Positions 1 through 8,233 are shown, counted from the stretch's first letter. The stretch: DNA of 64,000 nucleotides from Kallotenue papyrolyticum (GCF_000526415.1 NZ_JAGA01000002.1:1046001-1110000), one strand, 5' to 3'. Notes: generated by a model from the letters alone, not told the origin. A program made the numbers and translations.

Positions 1-1
1 G

Positions 2-79
2 GGCGTGCGCAGCGGCTGGCGCATGGTGTGGCGCGAGGCGCAACTGGGCGAGCCGGCAGGAGAGCGGGCGACAGTGTGA
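2..79 (+). CDS. Possible 3' end of an unknown gene (partial)
   Basis: A short open frame enters from the left edge and stops at TGA 77-79, giving about 25 residues that end in GERATV. Third codon positions are mostly G or C, as in the real genes of this window, and it would converge with the methyltransferase gene on the minus strand. The fragment is too short to recognise, and it could be chance. Confidence 0.35.
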   Translation, partial: GVRSGWRMVWREAQLGEPAGERATV

Positions 80-104
80 TAGGGACTTTCGTTGCCGCGC
101 CCGC

Positions 105-339
105 CGGAATGGGGGCGGCCTTGCACACAAGGCCTTCCGTGGTCGCTCCGGCGCGCGGCGCCGGTGGGCTCACGCCCGCGGCTCCATCGGCAAAGCCCGC
201 CAGCGCGGGCGTGGGAGCGTCCTCATCCCCCGGCCCCTTCTCCCCCGAGTGGGAGAAGGGGAGCTTGTGGTTGACATTGCCCTTCTCCGACCTTCCCCCT
301 CTCCCTTTATGGGAGAGGGGGTCAGGGGGTGAGGGCAAC
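105..339. repeat. Palindromic GC-rich repeat cluster downstream of the methyltransferase gene
   Basis: No gene is seen here. The stretch is a string of hairpins: 'cccttctcccccgagtggga' continues into a complementary arm, and 'ctctccctttatgggagag' follows about 50 bases later, ending in 'tcagggggtgagggc'. The same sequence type recurs inside the neighbouring methyltransferase coding region at 1225-1302, 1912-2001 and 2413-2532. Confidence 0.75.
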
Positions 340-3300
340 TCACAACTCCAACTGCCCTTGCCCCACTACGCCCGGCCGCGCTGCCATCTGCGCCACGATG
401 CTCGGCCATGCCACCACCAGGCTGTTGTAGGCCAGCGCCTCGTCGCTCCACTTCTTGCGCTCGCAGGTGGTGTAGAGCCGGTAAGCCAGATCGCGCGCCG
501 CTTCGCCCATCGCCCTGACCTGCTGCAGCACTTGCGCCGCGCCGGCCTCGCCATGCAGATCCAACGCGCGGATCAGGTGCTGCGTAACCTCCCATACCGA
601 TACGCGTCGATCCCGGGTCGGATCCCAGTCCGCGGGCAGCTCGTCACGGCGCAGCAGCCGCACCTTGCCGCCGCGCGCCTGCAGGATCCCCGCTTCTACC
701 AGCCCGCCGACCGATGTATTCTTGGCCTTGGAGAGCGTCTCGGCCACGCCGAAAGGTCCCTCGGCCATGCCGTACTGCTCGAACCAGGCCAGCGCCCAGC
801 GCGTGTCGTTGTCGTACTCGCCCTCCTGCTCGGCCAGGACCTCGTCCAGTGCAGCGTTGATCAACTGCAGCGCGGTGCGCACGCGCATCGGCGTGCCATC
901 CGACTCCACCACCTGTCGATACCGCGAGAAGACCGCCATGCCGGGGCCGATCGCCGCCTGGGCTAGGTCCACCGGCGCGATGTTGCCGTGCTGGAGCTGG
1001 CGCAGCGCCTCGGGCAGCTCGCGCCGCAGCGCGTTGATGAACTCACGGCGCGTGGCGACCGGCGCGTCCTCCGGGCGCGGACGGCAGACGAGCACGATTG
1101 ATGAGGCCAACGCATTTGTCCCGCTGGCGATCATGCGATTACTCAACTCACTGCGCATCGGCCAGGTGCCCGTAATCTGAAAGCCGGCGCGCATGAGGCC
1201 TTCCAGCATGGTTTCCCAGCCGGTGGAGGCCACCGCCCTCACCCCGTCGCTGCCGCGACCCCCCTCTCCCACCTCGGGAGAGGGGTCGGGGGTAAGGGCA
1301 TCCTCGTCGCTCTCGGCCTGCTTGAAGGCGTAATAGACCGTGAGCGGATAGTCCGGATGGGCAGCCCTGCGCATCTGCGCGAAGGCTTTGCCGAGCCCTT
1401 CCTCGAAGAATTGCTGCGCTTTTTCTTTGCTGCCGCCGAAGCGGTAGGGCGTGGCGACCAGCTCCTGGGTCTTGGGCACCAGCAGCGTGCTGAACAGGTC
1501 GGGGTAGATCGCGCCGAGCGACCGCCGCAGCCAGACGTAGAAAAAGTCCGACAGGTCGGCGTAGCCGATGTTGTCGTAATACGGGGGATCGGTGGAGATG
1601 AGTGGATGCCTCACGCCGTTGATGGCGGCGGTGGCGTCGAGTTGTTGTGCTTTGGCGAATTTTCCAGGCACTAGATCACGCAACACTTTGGCGATCCATT
1701 CAACTGCGCTGACGAAATTTCCTGTAGAGTCACTAAAAGGATTGGCCTCAGCAAAATCCCATGTCATAGGAATAGCTTGCCGTCCAAAAGTGTTTCGGAC
1801 TTTGACGTAACCCATGTCCCACGAGCAAATTGTCGAGCTTCTATCCACTAAGCGATCCACCGCCAGCGCCAAATACGTCGCCACCGCATCGGCGTACGCC
1901 GCGGCGTAGTCGCCCCCCTCCGGCCTGGCGGCCACCTCCCCCCGCTGGGGGGAGGCACTCCTCCCTCCCCCAGCGGGGGAGGGGAGGGGTGGGGGCGCTC
2001 CCCACGCCGCGCGCGCGTCCGCCAATACTCGCTCGCGTGCCTCGCTCACCAGGTCGCTGAACGTGGTGAGCGCGACGAGCTGGCGCGGGGTGAAGAGGTC
2101 ACGGTGTTGCGTCATGCCGTAGAGTTGCACGCGGAAGCCTAATGCCTGTTCGGGTAGGTCGGTGTCCGGCACCCACGTCGGTTGCGCCTGTGCGGCGATC
2201 TCCTCATGCTCCGGCGTCGGTGAGAGGTACACGCGTCCGCCCTTGCCCTCGGCCACGATCGCCATCAACTGCTGGCCCATGCGTCCGGCCTTGCCCTCGG
2301 CGCGAATGTGATCGAACGGCACGGGTGTTCCACACACCAGGCAGCGCGCGCCACGCCGGTTGACGGTGCCCTCGGGCGGCGTGCCCGCGCCGGTGCGGAC
2401 CTCGAAGCGAATGGCCCTCACCCCCTGCCCCCCTCTCCCAGGCGCGGGAGAGGGGGAATCCGGCTCACCCCTGCTGTCCTCCCCTTCTCCCCTCGTGGGA
2501 GCAGGGGTCGGGGGATGAGGGATTGAGGGGTGAGCTCCCTCCACGATCGGCTCGACCCACGCCTGCTTGCCCTTCTTGGTCGAGAGCCAGAACTTGTTCG
2601 CCAGCGGCATCTGTGCACCGCACGCCGGGTTGGGGCAGCGCACCGTGCGCACCCATAGCCACGCAATCACCGTGAGTTCCTGATTGGAACCGCTGAGACG
2701 CGGAGATCGCAGAGAATCCTCTGTGTCCTCTGCGCCTCTGCGGTTCACCCGTACCTTCGGGTAGAGCGGCCCGATGCGTCGCTCGGCCTCGTCGCGCATC
2801 CACTGGCCATAGTAGCGCACATCGGCGGCCAGACCGGCAGCGCCCTTCCAGGCCGTGCCCAGGCCGTGCTCGCGGTCCTTGGGGTTGACCGGCGGCTGTC
2901 CGGCAAACTTCGGCGGGATCTCGATCAGCGCCTTGTTGATCAGCACCGCGACGGGATTGAGGTCGCTGGCGTGCGCTTCCAGGCCCAGCCGTTGGGCTTC
3001 GAGCGGGATCGAGCCGCCGCCAGCGAAGGGATCGAGCACGGGCGGTGGATTGCCGTCGGTTGAACGCAGGATCTCGCGGCGAGCTTTGGCCAGCACGTGC
3101 TCGTTGTTGCTGTTTTCCCACCGCACCAGCTCCTCGATGATCCGGAAGAGCCGTTGGCGCTCGGCGTCCTGCTCCGCTTCCGTCGGGAAGCGGTCGGGAC
3201 GGCTGGAGGGATCGTCCACCAGTGAAGCAAAGAGTACGGCGCGGGCCGTTGCCAACGGTTTGCGCGACCACCACAGGTGCAGCGTGGAGGGATGGCCGTG

Positions 3301-3384
3301 GCGGATCGATTTCTCGCGGGCCGATTCGCGGTTGATCGCTTCGAGCGGCAGCGCGACTTCAATCAGTTTCTTGCGATGAGTCAT
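340..3384 (-). CDS. DUF1156-type adenine-specific DNA methyltransferase with zinc-ribbon cysteines
   Basis: Predicted N6-adenine DNA methyltransferase, probably of a phage-defence or restriction-like module. The N-terminus has the DUF1156-type opening (IEVALPLEAINRESAREKSI, then HPSTLHLWWSRKPLA). Residues 118-124 are DPFAGGG (SAM site), and residues 599-605 are DPPYYDN (catalytic DPPY-type motif). CPNPAC near 250 and CLVC near 348 fit a zinc ribbon. I chose ATG 3384 because GGAAAGGA lies just upstream; an upstream in-frame start would lack this site. The gene is about 1014 codons, inflated by four in-frame repeat segments (about residues 214-237, 285-324, 462-491 and 695-720) that look like intergenic palindromic repeats and contain no family motif. 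It lies downstream of the helicase and HNH genes on the same strand. Family and motifs are clear; the exact system is inferred. Confidence 0.9.
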   Translation of the reverse strand: MTHRKKLIEVALPLEAINRESAREKSIRHGHPSTLHLWWSRKPLATARAVLFASLVDDPSSRPDRFPTEAEQDAERQRLFRIIEELVRWENSNNEHVLAKARREILRSTDGNPPPVLDPFAGGGSIPLEAQRLGLEAHASDLNPVAVLINKALIEIPPKFAGQPPVNPKDREHGLGTAWKGAAGLAADVRYYGQWMRDEAERRIGPLYPKVRVNRRGAEDTEDSLRSPRLSGSNQELTVIAWLWVRTVRCPNPACGAQMPLANKFWLSTKKGKQAWVEPIVEGAHPSIPHPPTPAPTRGEGEDSRGEPDSPSPAPGRGGQGVRAIRFEVRTGAGTPPEGTVNRRGARCLVCGTPVPFDHIRAEGKAGRMGQQLMAIVAEGKGGRVYLSPTPEHEEIAAQAQPTWVPDTDLPEQALGFRVQLYGMTQHRDLFTPRQLVALTTFSDLVSEARERVLADARAAWGAPPPLPSPAGGGRSASPQRGEVAARPEGGDYAAAYADAVATYLALAVDRLVDRSSTICSWDMGYVKVRNTFGRQAIPMTWDFAEANPFSDSTGNFVSAVEWIAKVLRDLVPGKFAKAQQLDATAAINGVRHPLISTDPPYYDNIGYADLSDFFYVWLRRSLGAIYPDLFSTLLVPKTQELVATPYRFGGSKEKAQQFFEEGLGKAFAQMRRAAHPDYPLTVYYAFKQAESDEDALTPDPSPEVGEGGRGSDGVRAVASTGWETMLEGLMRAGFQITGTWPMRSELSNRMIASGTNALASSIVLVCRPRPEDAPVATRREFINALRRELPEALRQLQHGNIAPVDLAQAAIGPGMAVFSRYRQVVESDGTPMRVRTALQLINAALDEVLAEQEGEYDNDTRWALAWFEQYGMAEGPFGVAETLSKAKNTSVGGLVEAGILQARGGKVRLLRRDELPADWDPTRDRRVSVWEVTQHLIRALDLHGEAGAAQVLQQVRAMGEAARDLAYRLYTTCERKKWSDEALAYNSLVVAWPSIVAQMAARPGVVGQGQLEL
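1225..1302 (-). repeat. In-frame palindromic repeat inside the methyltransferase gene (copy nearest the 3' end)
   Basis: The bases encode ALTPDPSPEVGEGGRGSDG. The DNA carries the inverted pair 'cccctctcccacctcggga' with 'gaggggtcgggggt', the same repeat type as the noncoding cluster at 215-335. It remains in frame between TVYYAFKQAESDED and STGWETMLEGLMRAGF, which read as ordinary family sequence. Confidence 0.8.
1912..2001 (-). repeat. In-frame palindromic repeat inside the methyltransferase gene (middle copy)
   Basis: The encoded segment is GAPPPLPSPAGGGRSASPQR and a few further residues. The DNA has 'cccccgctggggggaggca' followed by 'tccctcccccagcgggg', an inverted repeat of the Pro/Ser/Gly-coding type. 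It lies between ARERVLADARAAW and YAAAYADAVATYLALAVD, which look like one interrupted helical stretch. Confidence 0.8.
2413..2532 (-). repeat. In-frame double palindromic repeat inside the methyltransferase gene
   Basis: Two adjacent copies encode HPPTPAPTRGEGED and PDSPSPAPGRGGQGVR. The DNA shows the 'cccctctcccaggcgcggga' hairpin and a second 'ttctcccctcgtgggagca' hairpin. The segment interrupts the region between the two putative zinc-ribbon cysteine pairs. Confidence 0.8.
2674..2745 (-). repeat. In-frame 'cgcagag / ctctgcg' repeat inside the methyltransferase gene
   Basis: This is a second repeat class, distinct from the Pro-rich one. It encodes RRGAEDTEDSLRSPRLSGS and its DNA pairs 'ccgctgagacgcggag' with 'ctctgcgcctctgcggt'. 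Similar words occur in the intergenic stretches at 3443-3537 and 4425-4511, so the same element occurs both in coding and noncoding positions within 2 kb. Confidence 0.75.
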
Positions 3385-3442
3385 CGGCGGTCCTTTCCAG
3401 GTGTGAATCGCAGGGGCGTAGCAGCGCACATAGGATTGGCAT

Positions 3443-3537
3443 TTTTCTCCGCGTCCTCGACGGCTCTGCGGTTTATCTCCTCACCTCCGCATCCTCTGCG
3501 TCGCTGCGGTTAGCATCTCACCTCCGCGGCTCGGTGG
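3443..3537. repeat. Intergenic repeat: degenerate 'cctctgcgtcgctgcggtt' copies
   Basis: About three degenerate tandem copies of a 'ctccgcgtcctc...gctgcggtt' word lie between the HNH gene and the methyltransferase gene. They match the word carried in frame at 2674-2745 and the block at 4425-4511. Nothing else is seen in this gap apart from the methyltransferase ribosome binding site. Confidence 0.65.
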
Positions 3538-3972
3538 TTAGCTTCTCACGTGCGGCGGATGTTCGCCCATTGCGTACAGCACCCGGCGCAGATTGACTAA
3601 GCCAGGACGGTTGAGGCGCAGTGCCTCGACCGTTGCTCGTCCTATTGGCGTGATACCGATAATAAGGGTGTAGTCCTCGCTCCATACGAAGTGATCATTC
3701 CAACGTTGTTGCCGCGGATGAAAGAGCGGCACGACCATCCCGGTGATGGGATCGCGATCCTCAGTCTTGAGGTACTTATGGTTGTTGCAACCCTGACACG
3801 CTAGCGCCAGGTTATCGAGCGTGTTCGTGCCACCGCGCGCTCGCGGCACGATATGTTCAACCGAGAAGGACTGCATGGCAAACTGTGCTTGGCTGTGGCA
3901 ATATTCACAGCAGCCAGCGGCTTGTTCGACAACTTTGCGACGCAGCTCGGTGGATATGCGTTCGTCAGGCAT
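3538..3972 (-). CDS. HNH endonuclease
   Basis: Predicted metal-dependent nuclease of 144 aa. It has the HNH layout: CEYC near residue 22, EHIVPRARGG near residues 40-50, an Asn, then CQGC followed by NNHK near residues 60-66; the Cys pairs suggest a bound zinc. The C-terminal half is unremarkable. The start overlaps the end of the upstream small gene by 8 bases, so the two are translationally coupled. Stand-alone HNH genes of this size are common and their targets are rarely known. The position between a SNF2 helicase and a DNA methyltransferase suggests a defence role, but it may equally be an independent two-gene cassette. Confidence 0.9.
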   Translation of the reverse strand: MPDERISTELRRKVVEQAAGCCEYCHSQAQFAMQSFSVEHIVPRARGGTNTLDNLALACQGCNNHKYLKTEDRDPITGMVVPLFHPRQQRWNDHFVWSEDYTLIIGITPIGRATVEALRLNRPGLVNLRRVLYAMGEHPPHVRS

Positions 3973-4366
3973 AGGTCGGCGGCTGAATGCCTAGTGAGCG
4001 CATCAATTCAGGGATAGTTGTTTGCCGCAGGCGGGCAAGCTCAGCCAGCGCTGCGACCCGCTCCGCTTCCAGCTTTTCGAGCTGATCGGTGAGCTCGCAC
4101 AGTTCGGTGTGCTCCTCTGGCGTCAGCGTCGCGCTGTCACGTTTAGCGACAAGCGCTTCATAGCGGCGGCGCAGATCTTCTGGCATGCCCTGATTGATGC
4201 GGAGCAACAGCTCGGTTTCGTCGGCTGGCAGATGCGGCGCTGCGCGTACAGCGCGAATGGCAAGCACCCGATCGACCAGGGCATCCAGCTCCTGCGGTGG
4301 GAGCTGCTCGAGTGCACGTATAAGTTGCTCCGCCGAGATCTGAGCTTCAACTTGAATTGAGGTCAT
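3965..4366 (-). CDS. Small helical protein paired with the HNH nuclease
   Basis: 133 aa, very rich in Leu, Glu, Arg and Ala, predicted almost entirely alpha-helical. The N-terminal part (AEQLIRALEQLPPQELDALV) is followed by a long charged helix ending in AELARLRQTTIPELMRSLG. It has no signal peptide or membrane segment. AGGAG stands upstream of ATG 4366, and it overlaps the HNH gene by 8 bases. From memory, similar small helical proteins are found directly upstream of HNH nucleases in cyanobacteria and Chloroflexota. The order (helical protein first, nuclease second), the overlap and a palindrome just upstream are consistent with an antitoxin-like or immunity partner, but no function is established. 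Confidence 0.8.
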   Translation of the reverse strand: MTSIQVEAQISAEQLIRALEQLPPQELDALVDRVLAIRAVRAAPHLPADETELLLRINQGMPEDLRRRYEALVAKRDSATLTPEEHTELCELTDQLEKLEAERVAALAELARLRQTTIPELMRSLGIQPPTYA

Positions 4367-4386
4367 CTTGATACACTCCTCGTATC

Positions 4387-4408
4387 AGCGCATAGGCCAC
4401 TATGCGCT
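4387..4408 (-). promoter_or_regulatory. Palindrome upstream of the helical/HNH gene pair (possible operator)
   Basis: Perfect 9-bp arms AGCGCATAG and CTATGCGCT flank a 4-base loop GCCA, 20 bases upstream of ATG 4366. The position fits an operator or a leader hairpin. An autoregulating DNA-binding first gene product would explain it; that is inference. Confidence 0.5.
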
Positions 4409-4424
4409 GGGCTTCTTATTGAAC

Positions 4425-4511
4425 TACGGAGGCGCAGAGCACGCAGAGCGGATTTCTCTATTTTACTCCGCGTCCTCTGCGTCGCTGCGGTTTCTCTCCT
4501 CACCCCTGCGG
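4425..4511. repeat. Intergenic repeat: 'ggaggcgcagagcacgcagag' class
   Basis: This block pairs 'ggcgcagagcacgcagag' with 'cctctgcgtcgctgcggtt' across an A/T-rich centre. It sits between the helicase stop and the HNH pair and is the third copy of this class in 2 kb. Confidence 0.7.
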
Positions 4512-7500
4512 TTAGACCTCCTCCCCACGTGCCCACAGCTCGCGCCAGTCGTAGTTGACGCTGGTGGCGCCGAAGTCGGGTTCGCGTCCGAACGGGCGGT
4601 GTACATAGCGCACGCGGCAGTCCGCGGCGGTGTGATAGGTTTCACGGGTTTCACGAACCCAGGCATCGCCCACCGGCGCGTCATCGGCGGGCACTTCCAC
4701 CAGCGCCAGGATCCAGTCGTCGGGCTTGTTGAGCGCGGTGAGGATCTCGTTGCGCGTGATCGTCACCGTCTCGGCGCCGGCGCGGCGGCCTTTCACTTCA
4801 AGAAACCGGAGCCGACCGGTGGTGGGGTTACGCGACTCGACGTCGTAGCCGCACTTGTCGGCGCTGACATCACGCGGAGCATAGCCCAGCCGCTGTTCGG
4901 CAGCCAGCACCGCCTCCATCGCCAGGCGCTCGACGCGCTTGGTCTCGTGGGCGAACAACTCCGGCGGCGACTCGCGCTGGCCCATAAGGCGGCGTAACCG
5001 TCCCGCTGGCACGATCAGCGCCCCGCCGATCACGTTGGGCGGCAGAGCCGCCAGCCGGCGCTCCTGCTCCAGCTCCTCCATGCGCCGCTGCAGGCGCGCG
5101 TCGAGCTCTTCGGCGCGCTGGCGGGCGCGGGCCGAGTTGAGCGTCGGTTTTTTGCCGGCGTGCTCCTGTTGCTCCAGCTCCCAGGCGCGCTGGTTCCAGT
5201 AGATGATCTCCTTGGTCAGCCGCTCGTACACGGCGCGTTTGGTCTTGTCGATCAGCGCCTCGCGGAAGCGCCGCACCTCCTCCAGATGGGCCGGTACCAG
5301 CGTGGCGATCGCATAATTGATCGCCTCGCGCTCCAGGTCGTGGCTGCGGCGATGGTCGGCTACCACCGCCTGCACCGCGGCGCGTTCGTCCTCGGTCAAG
5401 GGACGGTAGTCGAGGTAGGGCGCGTAGCCCGCGGTGCGCGCGCGACCCTGGGTGTCGATCTCCACAAACTGCATTTGCCGTGAAACAATCCGCCGCTGAC
5501 CGCTGGCATCGGTGCGCGCATCCTGGATCGCATGTTCGATGATCGACAGCGCGCGCAGCTCCTCGCCCGGATCGTTGGGATCGACCAGCACCGCGCCCAT
5601 ACGCAGCAGCGCGCCGTGCCGTTCAAGAATCAGATCGATGACCGCTTCCAGCAGCGGATGGCCGGGACAGACAAAGGCTGCCGGCGGCTTATCGGGCACA
5701 TGCAGCAGATCCTTCTCGAAGGTGATCCGCTCGTAGCGCTGCAGCACCGGATCGCGTGGGCTGCGCAGGCGGGCCTGGTTGCGGATCGCCGCCGGTACAT
5801 AGCTGATCTCATAGCGGCGCGGTTCGCGCTCGCGGATGCTGCCACCAAGCTGGCGGAAGGCCTCCAGGAAAAAGGCCGCGATGAAGTGCGGTTGCAGCCG
5901 GCGCGCCTCGGCGCGTTCCATCTCTTCGCGTACCTGCTGCACCACGGCGGCGTCGAGCGCGTCGTGGGCCAGCGCCCGCTCCTGGAGCAGCGCGCGCAGC
6001 CGCTCGGTGTCCAGCGAAGCATCCACCACCTGCTCCAGCCGGCGGCGCACCTCGGGCCGCTCGCCGTAGCGAATCGCCTCGATCAGCAGCTCGCGCAGCG
6101 GGCGGTGGTCGAAACTGAGCCTGCCCAGCACATCAAAGACCTGCCCGCCCAGGGCGGCGCGTTCGGCCTCCAGCTTGCGCAGCAGGCGATAGTACACCTC
6201 GCCCTCGCGCGTGTTGGCCGCCACCAGGTTCCACAGATGGCAGACCTCGGTCTGGCCGATGCGGTGAATGCGCCCGAAGCGCTGCTCGAGCCGGTTGGGG
6301 TTCCAGGGCAGATCGTAGTTGACCATCAGGTGGGCGCGTTGCAGGTTGATGCCCTCGCCGGCGGCATCGGTAGCGATCAGGATGCGTACCTCTGGGTTCT
6401 GGGTGAACTCCTCCTGCGCGCGGCGGCGCTCATCGCGGCGCATGCCGCCGTGGATCGTCACCACCGCTTCAGGACGGCCCAGCAGCGTGCTGATGCGCTG
6501 CTCCAGGTAGCGCAGCGTATCGCGGTGTTCGGTGAAGATCACCAGCTTGCGGCGCTGGCCCTGGGCATCGAACATCTCGCCGGCGTTCTGAAGCAGATCG
6601 GAGAGCTGGGTCCACTTGCGATCTTCGCCGCTGCGCAGTACCTGCAAGGCAGCGGCTTCCAGATCGCGCAACGAGTCGATCTCGGCGGCCAGCTCGGCGA
6701 TCGTGGTGGCCGCCGTGGCGCGATCGACTAGCTCCTCCTCCTGGCGCTCCACCTCGTCGGGCGGAGCGTCCTCCAGCGTCTCCCAGAGGTCGGTTTCGGT
6801 GTCCGCTACCAGCACCTCGCGCTCATCGAGCAGCGTTTCGCGGCGCTGCTGAGCTTCGGCGAGGCGTTGCTCAAGCCGTTCGCGCCGGCGGCGCAGCGAG
6901 GCGTGGATTGCCGCCGGCGACGAGGCCAGCCGTCGCTGCAGCGCGGTCAGCGCAAAGCCGACCGTGCCGCGCCGTTCGGGTTGGGCCAGCTTCTCGGCGC
7001 GATCCCACTCGTGGCGCACATAGGCCGTCACATCATCGTACAGCGCCATCTCCGCCGGCGACAGCGCATAGGCCAGCGTGGCGGCGCGCCGTTCGGGAAA
7101 GAGCGGGCGGCCATCAAAGCGCACCAGTTGCTCTTTGACCAGCCGGCGCATCAGGTCCGAAACGTCCACGGTGTGCACGCCGGCGCGATAGCGACCTTCG
7201 AAGCGATCAGGGTCGAGCAGTTGCATGAAGAGTTGAAAATCCTCTTCCTTGCCGTTGTGCGGCGTGGCCGTCAGCAGCAGGAGGTGACGTGTCTGGCGCG
7301 CCAGACGTTGCCCAAGGCGGTAGCGTTTGGTATAGCGGATCTCGCCGCCGTTGTACGAGGCCGACATCTTGTGCGCTTCATCGCAGATCACCAGGTCCCA
7401 GTCCACCTGCTCCAGCTTGAGCTGCACGTCCTCATCCCGACTCAGGCGGTCGAGGCGACAGATCACTAGCGGTGTTTCCGTAAACCAGTTACCGGTGCGC

Positions 7501-8069
7501 GCCGTTTCCAGTTTGTCGTTGGTCAGAATCTCGAAGGGCAGGTGGAAGCGCCGTTGCAGCTCGTCCTGCCACTGCTCTACCAGACTGCCGGGGCAGACGA
7601 TCAGGCAGCGCTGCACATCACCGCGCAGCATCAGCTCCTTGATCAGCAGCCCGGCCATGATCGTTTTGCCGGCTCCGGGATCGTCGGCCAGCAGGAAACG
7701 CAGCGGCTGGCGTGGCAACATCTCCCCGTAGACCGCCGTGATCTGGTGCGGCAGTGGCTCGATCTGCGAAGTATGCACCGCCAGCCGCGGATCGAAGAGA
7801 TAGGCCAGCCGGATACGTTTGGCCTCGGCGACCAGGCGCAACAGACCACCGTCCGCCTCGAAGCTCCAGGGCTGGCTGTCTTCAACGATCATGAGCCTGG
7901 TTTCGGCGTCGCGGTAGAGCAGTTCCTGTCCCAGGCGACCGGTGGCGTCTTTATAGGTCAACTCCACCGCAGCGTTGCCCCGCCAGGTAACGTCGATGAT
8001 CGTGACCGGCTGGTCTGGGAGGATGCCTGCAACACGGAGGCCTTGCTTGAGATCTTCGAGATGGGCCAT
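4512..8069 (-). CDS. SNF2-family helicase with C-terminal DUF3883-like domain
   Basis: Predicted ATP-driven DNA translocase of 1185 aa. Walker A reads DPGAGKT (about residues 129-135), motif II is DEAH (about 229-232), and motif VI GRIHRIGQ lies near 598. Then come a long charged helical region and, at about 1076-1130, a DUF3883-like segment (TGRLRFLEVKGRRAG) resembling a degenerate restriction-endonuclease fold. ATG 8069 is chosen because similarity to the family begins at AHLEDLKQGLRV; an upstream frame extension is low in family content. A promoter with a 17-bp spacer lies upstream. SNF2 helicases of this size next to large adenine methyltransferases occur in defence islands; DrmD of class 1 DISARM is one named example. 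Assignment to that system is inference because DrmA, DrmB and DrmC are not in the window. Confidence 0.92.
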   Translation of the reverse strand: MAHLEDLKQGLRVAGILPDQPVTIIDVTWRGNAAVELTYKDATGRLGQELLYRDAETRLMIVEDSQPWSFEADGGLLRLVAEAKRIRLAYLFDPRLAVHTSQIEPLPHQITAVYGEMLPRQPLRFLLADDPGAGKTIMAGLLIKELMLRGDVQRCLIVCPGSLVEQWQDELQRRFHLPFEILTNDKLETARTGNWFTETPLVICRLDRLSRDEDVQLKLEQVDWDLVICDEAHKMSASYNGGEIRYTKRYRLGQRLARQTRHLLLLTATPHNGKEEDFQLFMQLLDPDRFEGRYRAGVHTVDVSDLMRRLVKEQLVRFDGRPLFPERRAATLAYALSPAEMALYDDVTAYVRHEWDRAEKLAQPERRGTVGFALTALQRRLASSPAAIHASLRRRRERLEQRLAEAQQRRETLLDEREVLVADTETDLWETLEDAPPDEVERQEEELVDRATAATTIAELAAEIDSLRDLEAAALQVLRSGEDRKWTQLSDLLQNAGEMFDAQGQRRKLVIFTEHRDTLRYLEQRISTLLGRPEAVVTIHGGMRRDERRRAQEEFTQNPEVRILIATDAAGEGINLQRAHLMVNYDLPWNPNRLEQRFGRIHRIGQTEVCHLWNLVAANTREGEVYYRLLRKLEAERAALGGQVFDVLGRLSFDHRPLRELLIEAIRYGERPEVRRRLEQVVDASLDTERLRALLQERALAHDALDAAVVQQVREEMERAEARRLQPHFIAAFFLEAFRQLGGSIREREPRRYEISYVPAAIRNQARLRSPRDPVLQRYERITFEKDLLHVPDKPPAAFVCPGHPLLEAVIDLILERHGALLRMGAVLVDPNDPGEELRALSIIEHAIQDARTDASGQRRIVSRQMQFVEIDTQGRARTAGYAPYLDYRPLTEDERAAVQAVVADHRRSHDLEREAINYAIATLVPAHLEEVRRFREALIDKTKRAVYERLTKEIIYWNQRAWELEQQEHAGKKPTLNSARARQRAEELDARLQRRMEELEQERRLAALPPNVIGGALIVPAGRLRRLMGQRESPPELFAHETKRVERLAMEAVLAAEQRLGYAPRDVSADKCGYDVESRNPTTGRLRFLEVKGRRAGAETVTITRNEILTALNKPDDWILALVEVPADDAPVGDAWVRETRETYHTAADCRVRYVHRPFGREPDFGATSVNYDWRELWARGEEV

Positions 8070-8141
8070 GCTATCCGTTTCGGTTGGGTTCTGTGGACAC
8101 CGCCGACGCCGCATAGACGGTGGCCTTGCGATGGGTCCCCT

Positions 8142-8170
8142 ATCATACCAATCCCTATGGGTCTATGCAA
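8142..8170 (-). promoter_or_regulatory. Sigma-70-type promoter of the helicase gene
   Basis: On the minus strand TTGCAT is followed after exactly 17 bases by TATGAT. The -10 lies 72 bases before the helicase start codon. It is the only good match in the divergent gap. Confidence 0.8.
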
Positions 8171-8233
8171 TAGGAGCGTACGGCACGCCAGCACGGTTTC
8201 TCTCGTGTCCACATTTGCGCGCCACCTGCCCGC

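Noticed and set aside
28-966. Plus-strand 312-codon open frame opposite the methyltransferase gene
   Set aside because: It is antisense to a gene with clear motifs and runs through the hairpin repeats; no start signal or family resemblance.
5532-6731. 399-codon open frame antisense to the helicase gene
   Set aside because: Typical GC-rich shadow frame opposite a strong helicase with all motifs.
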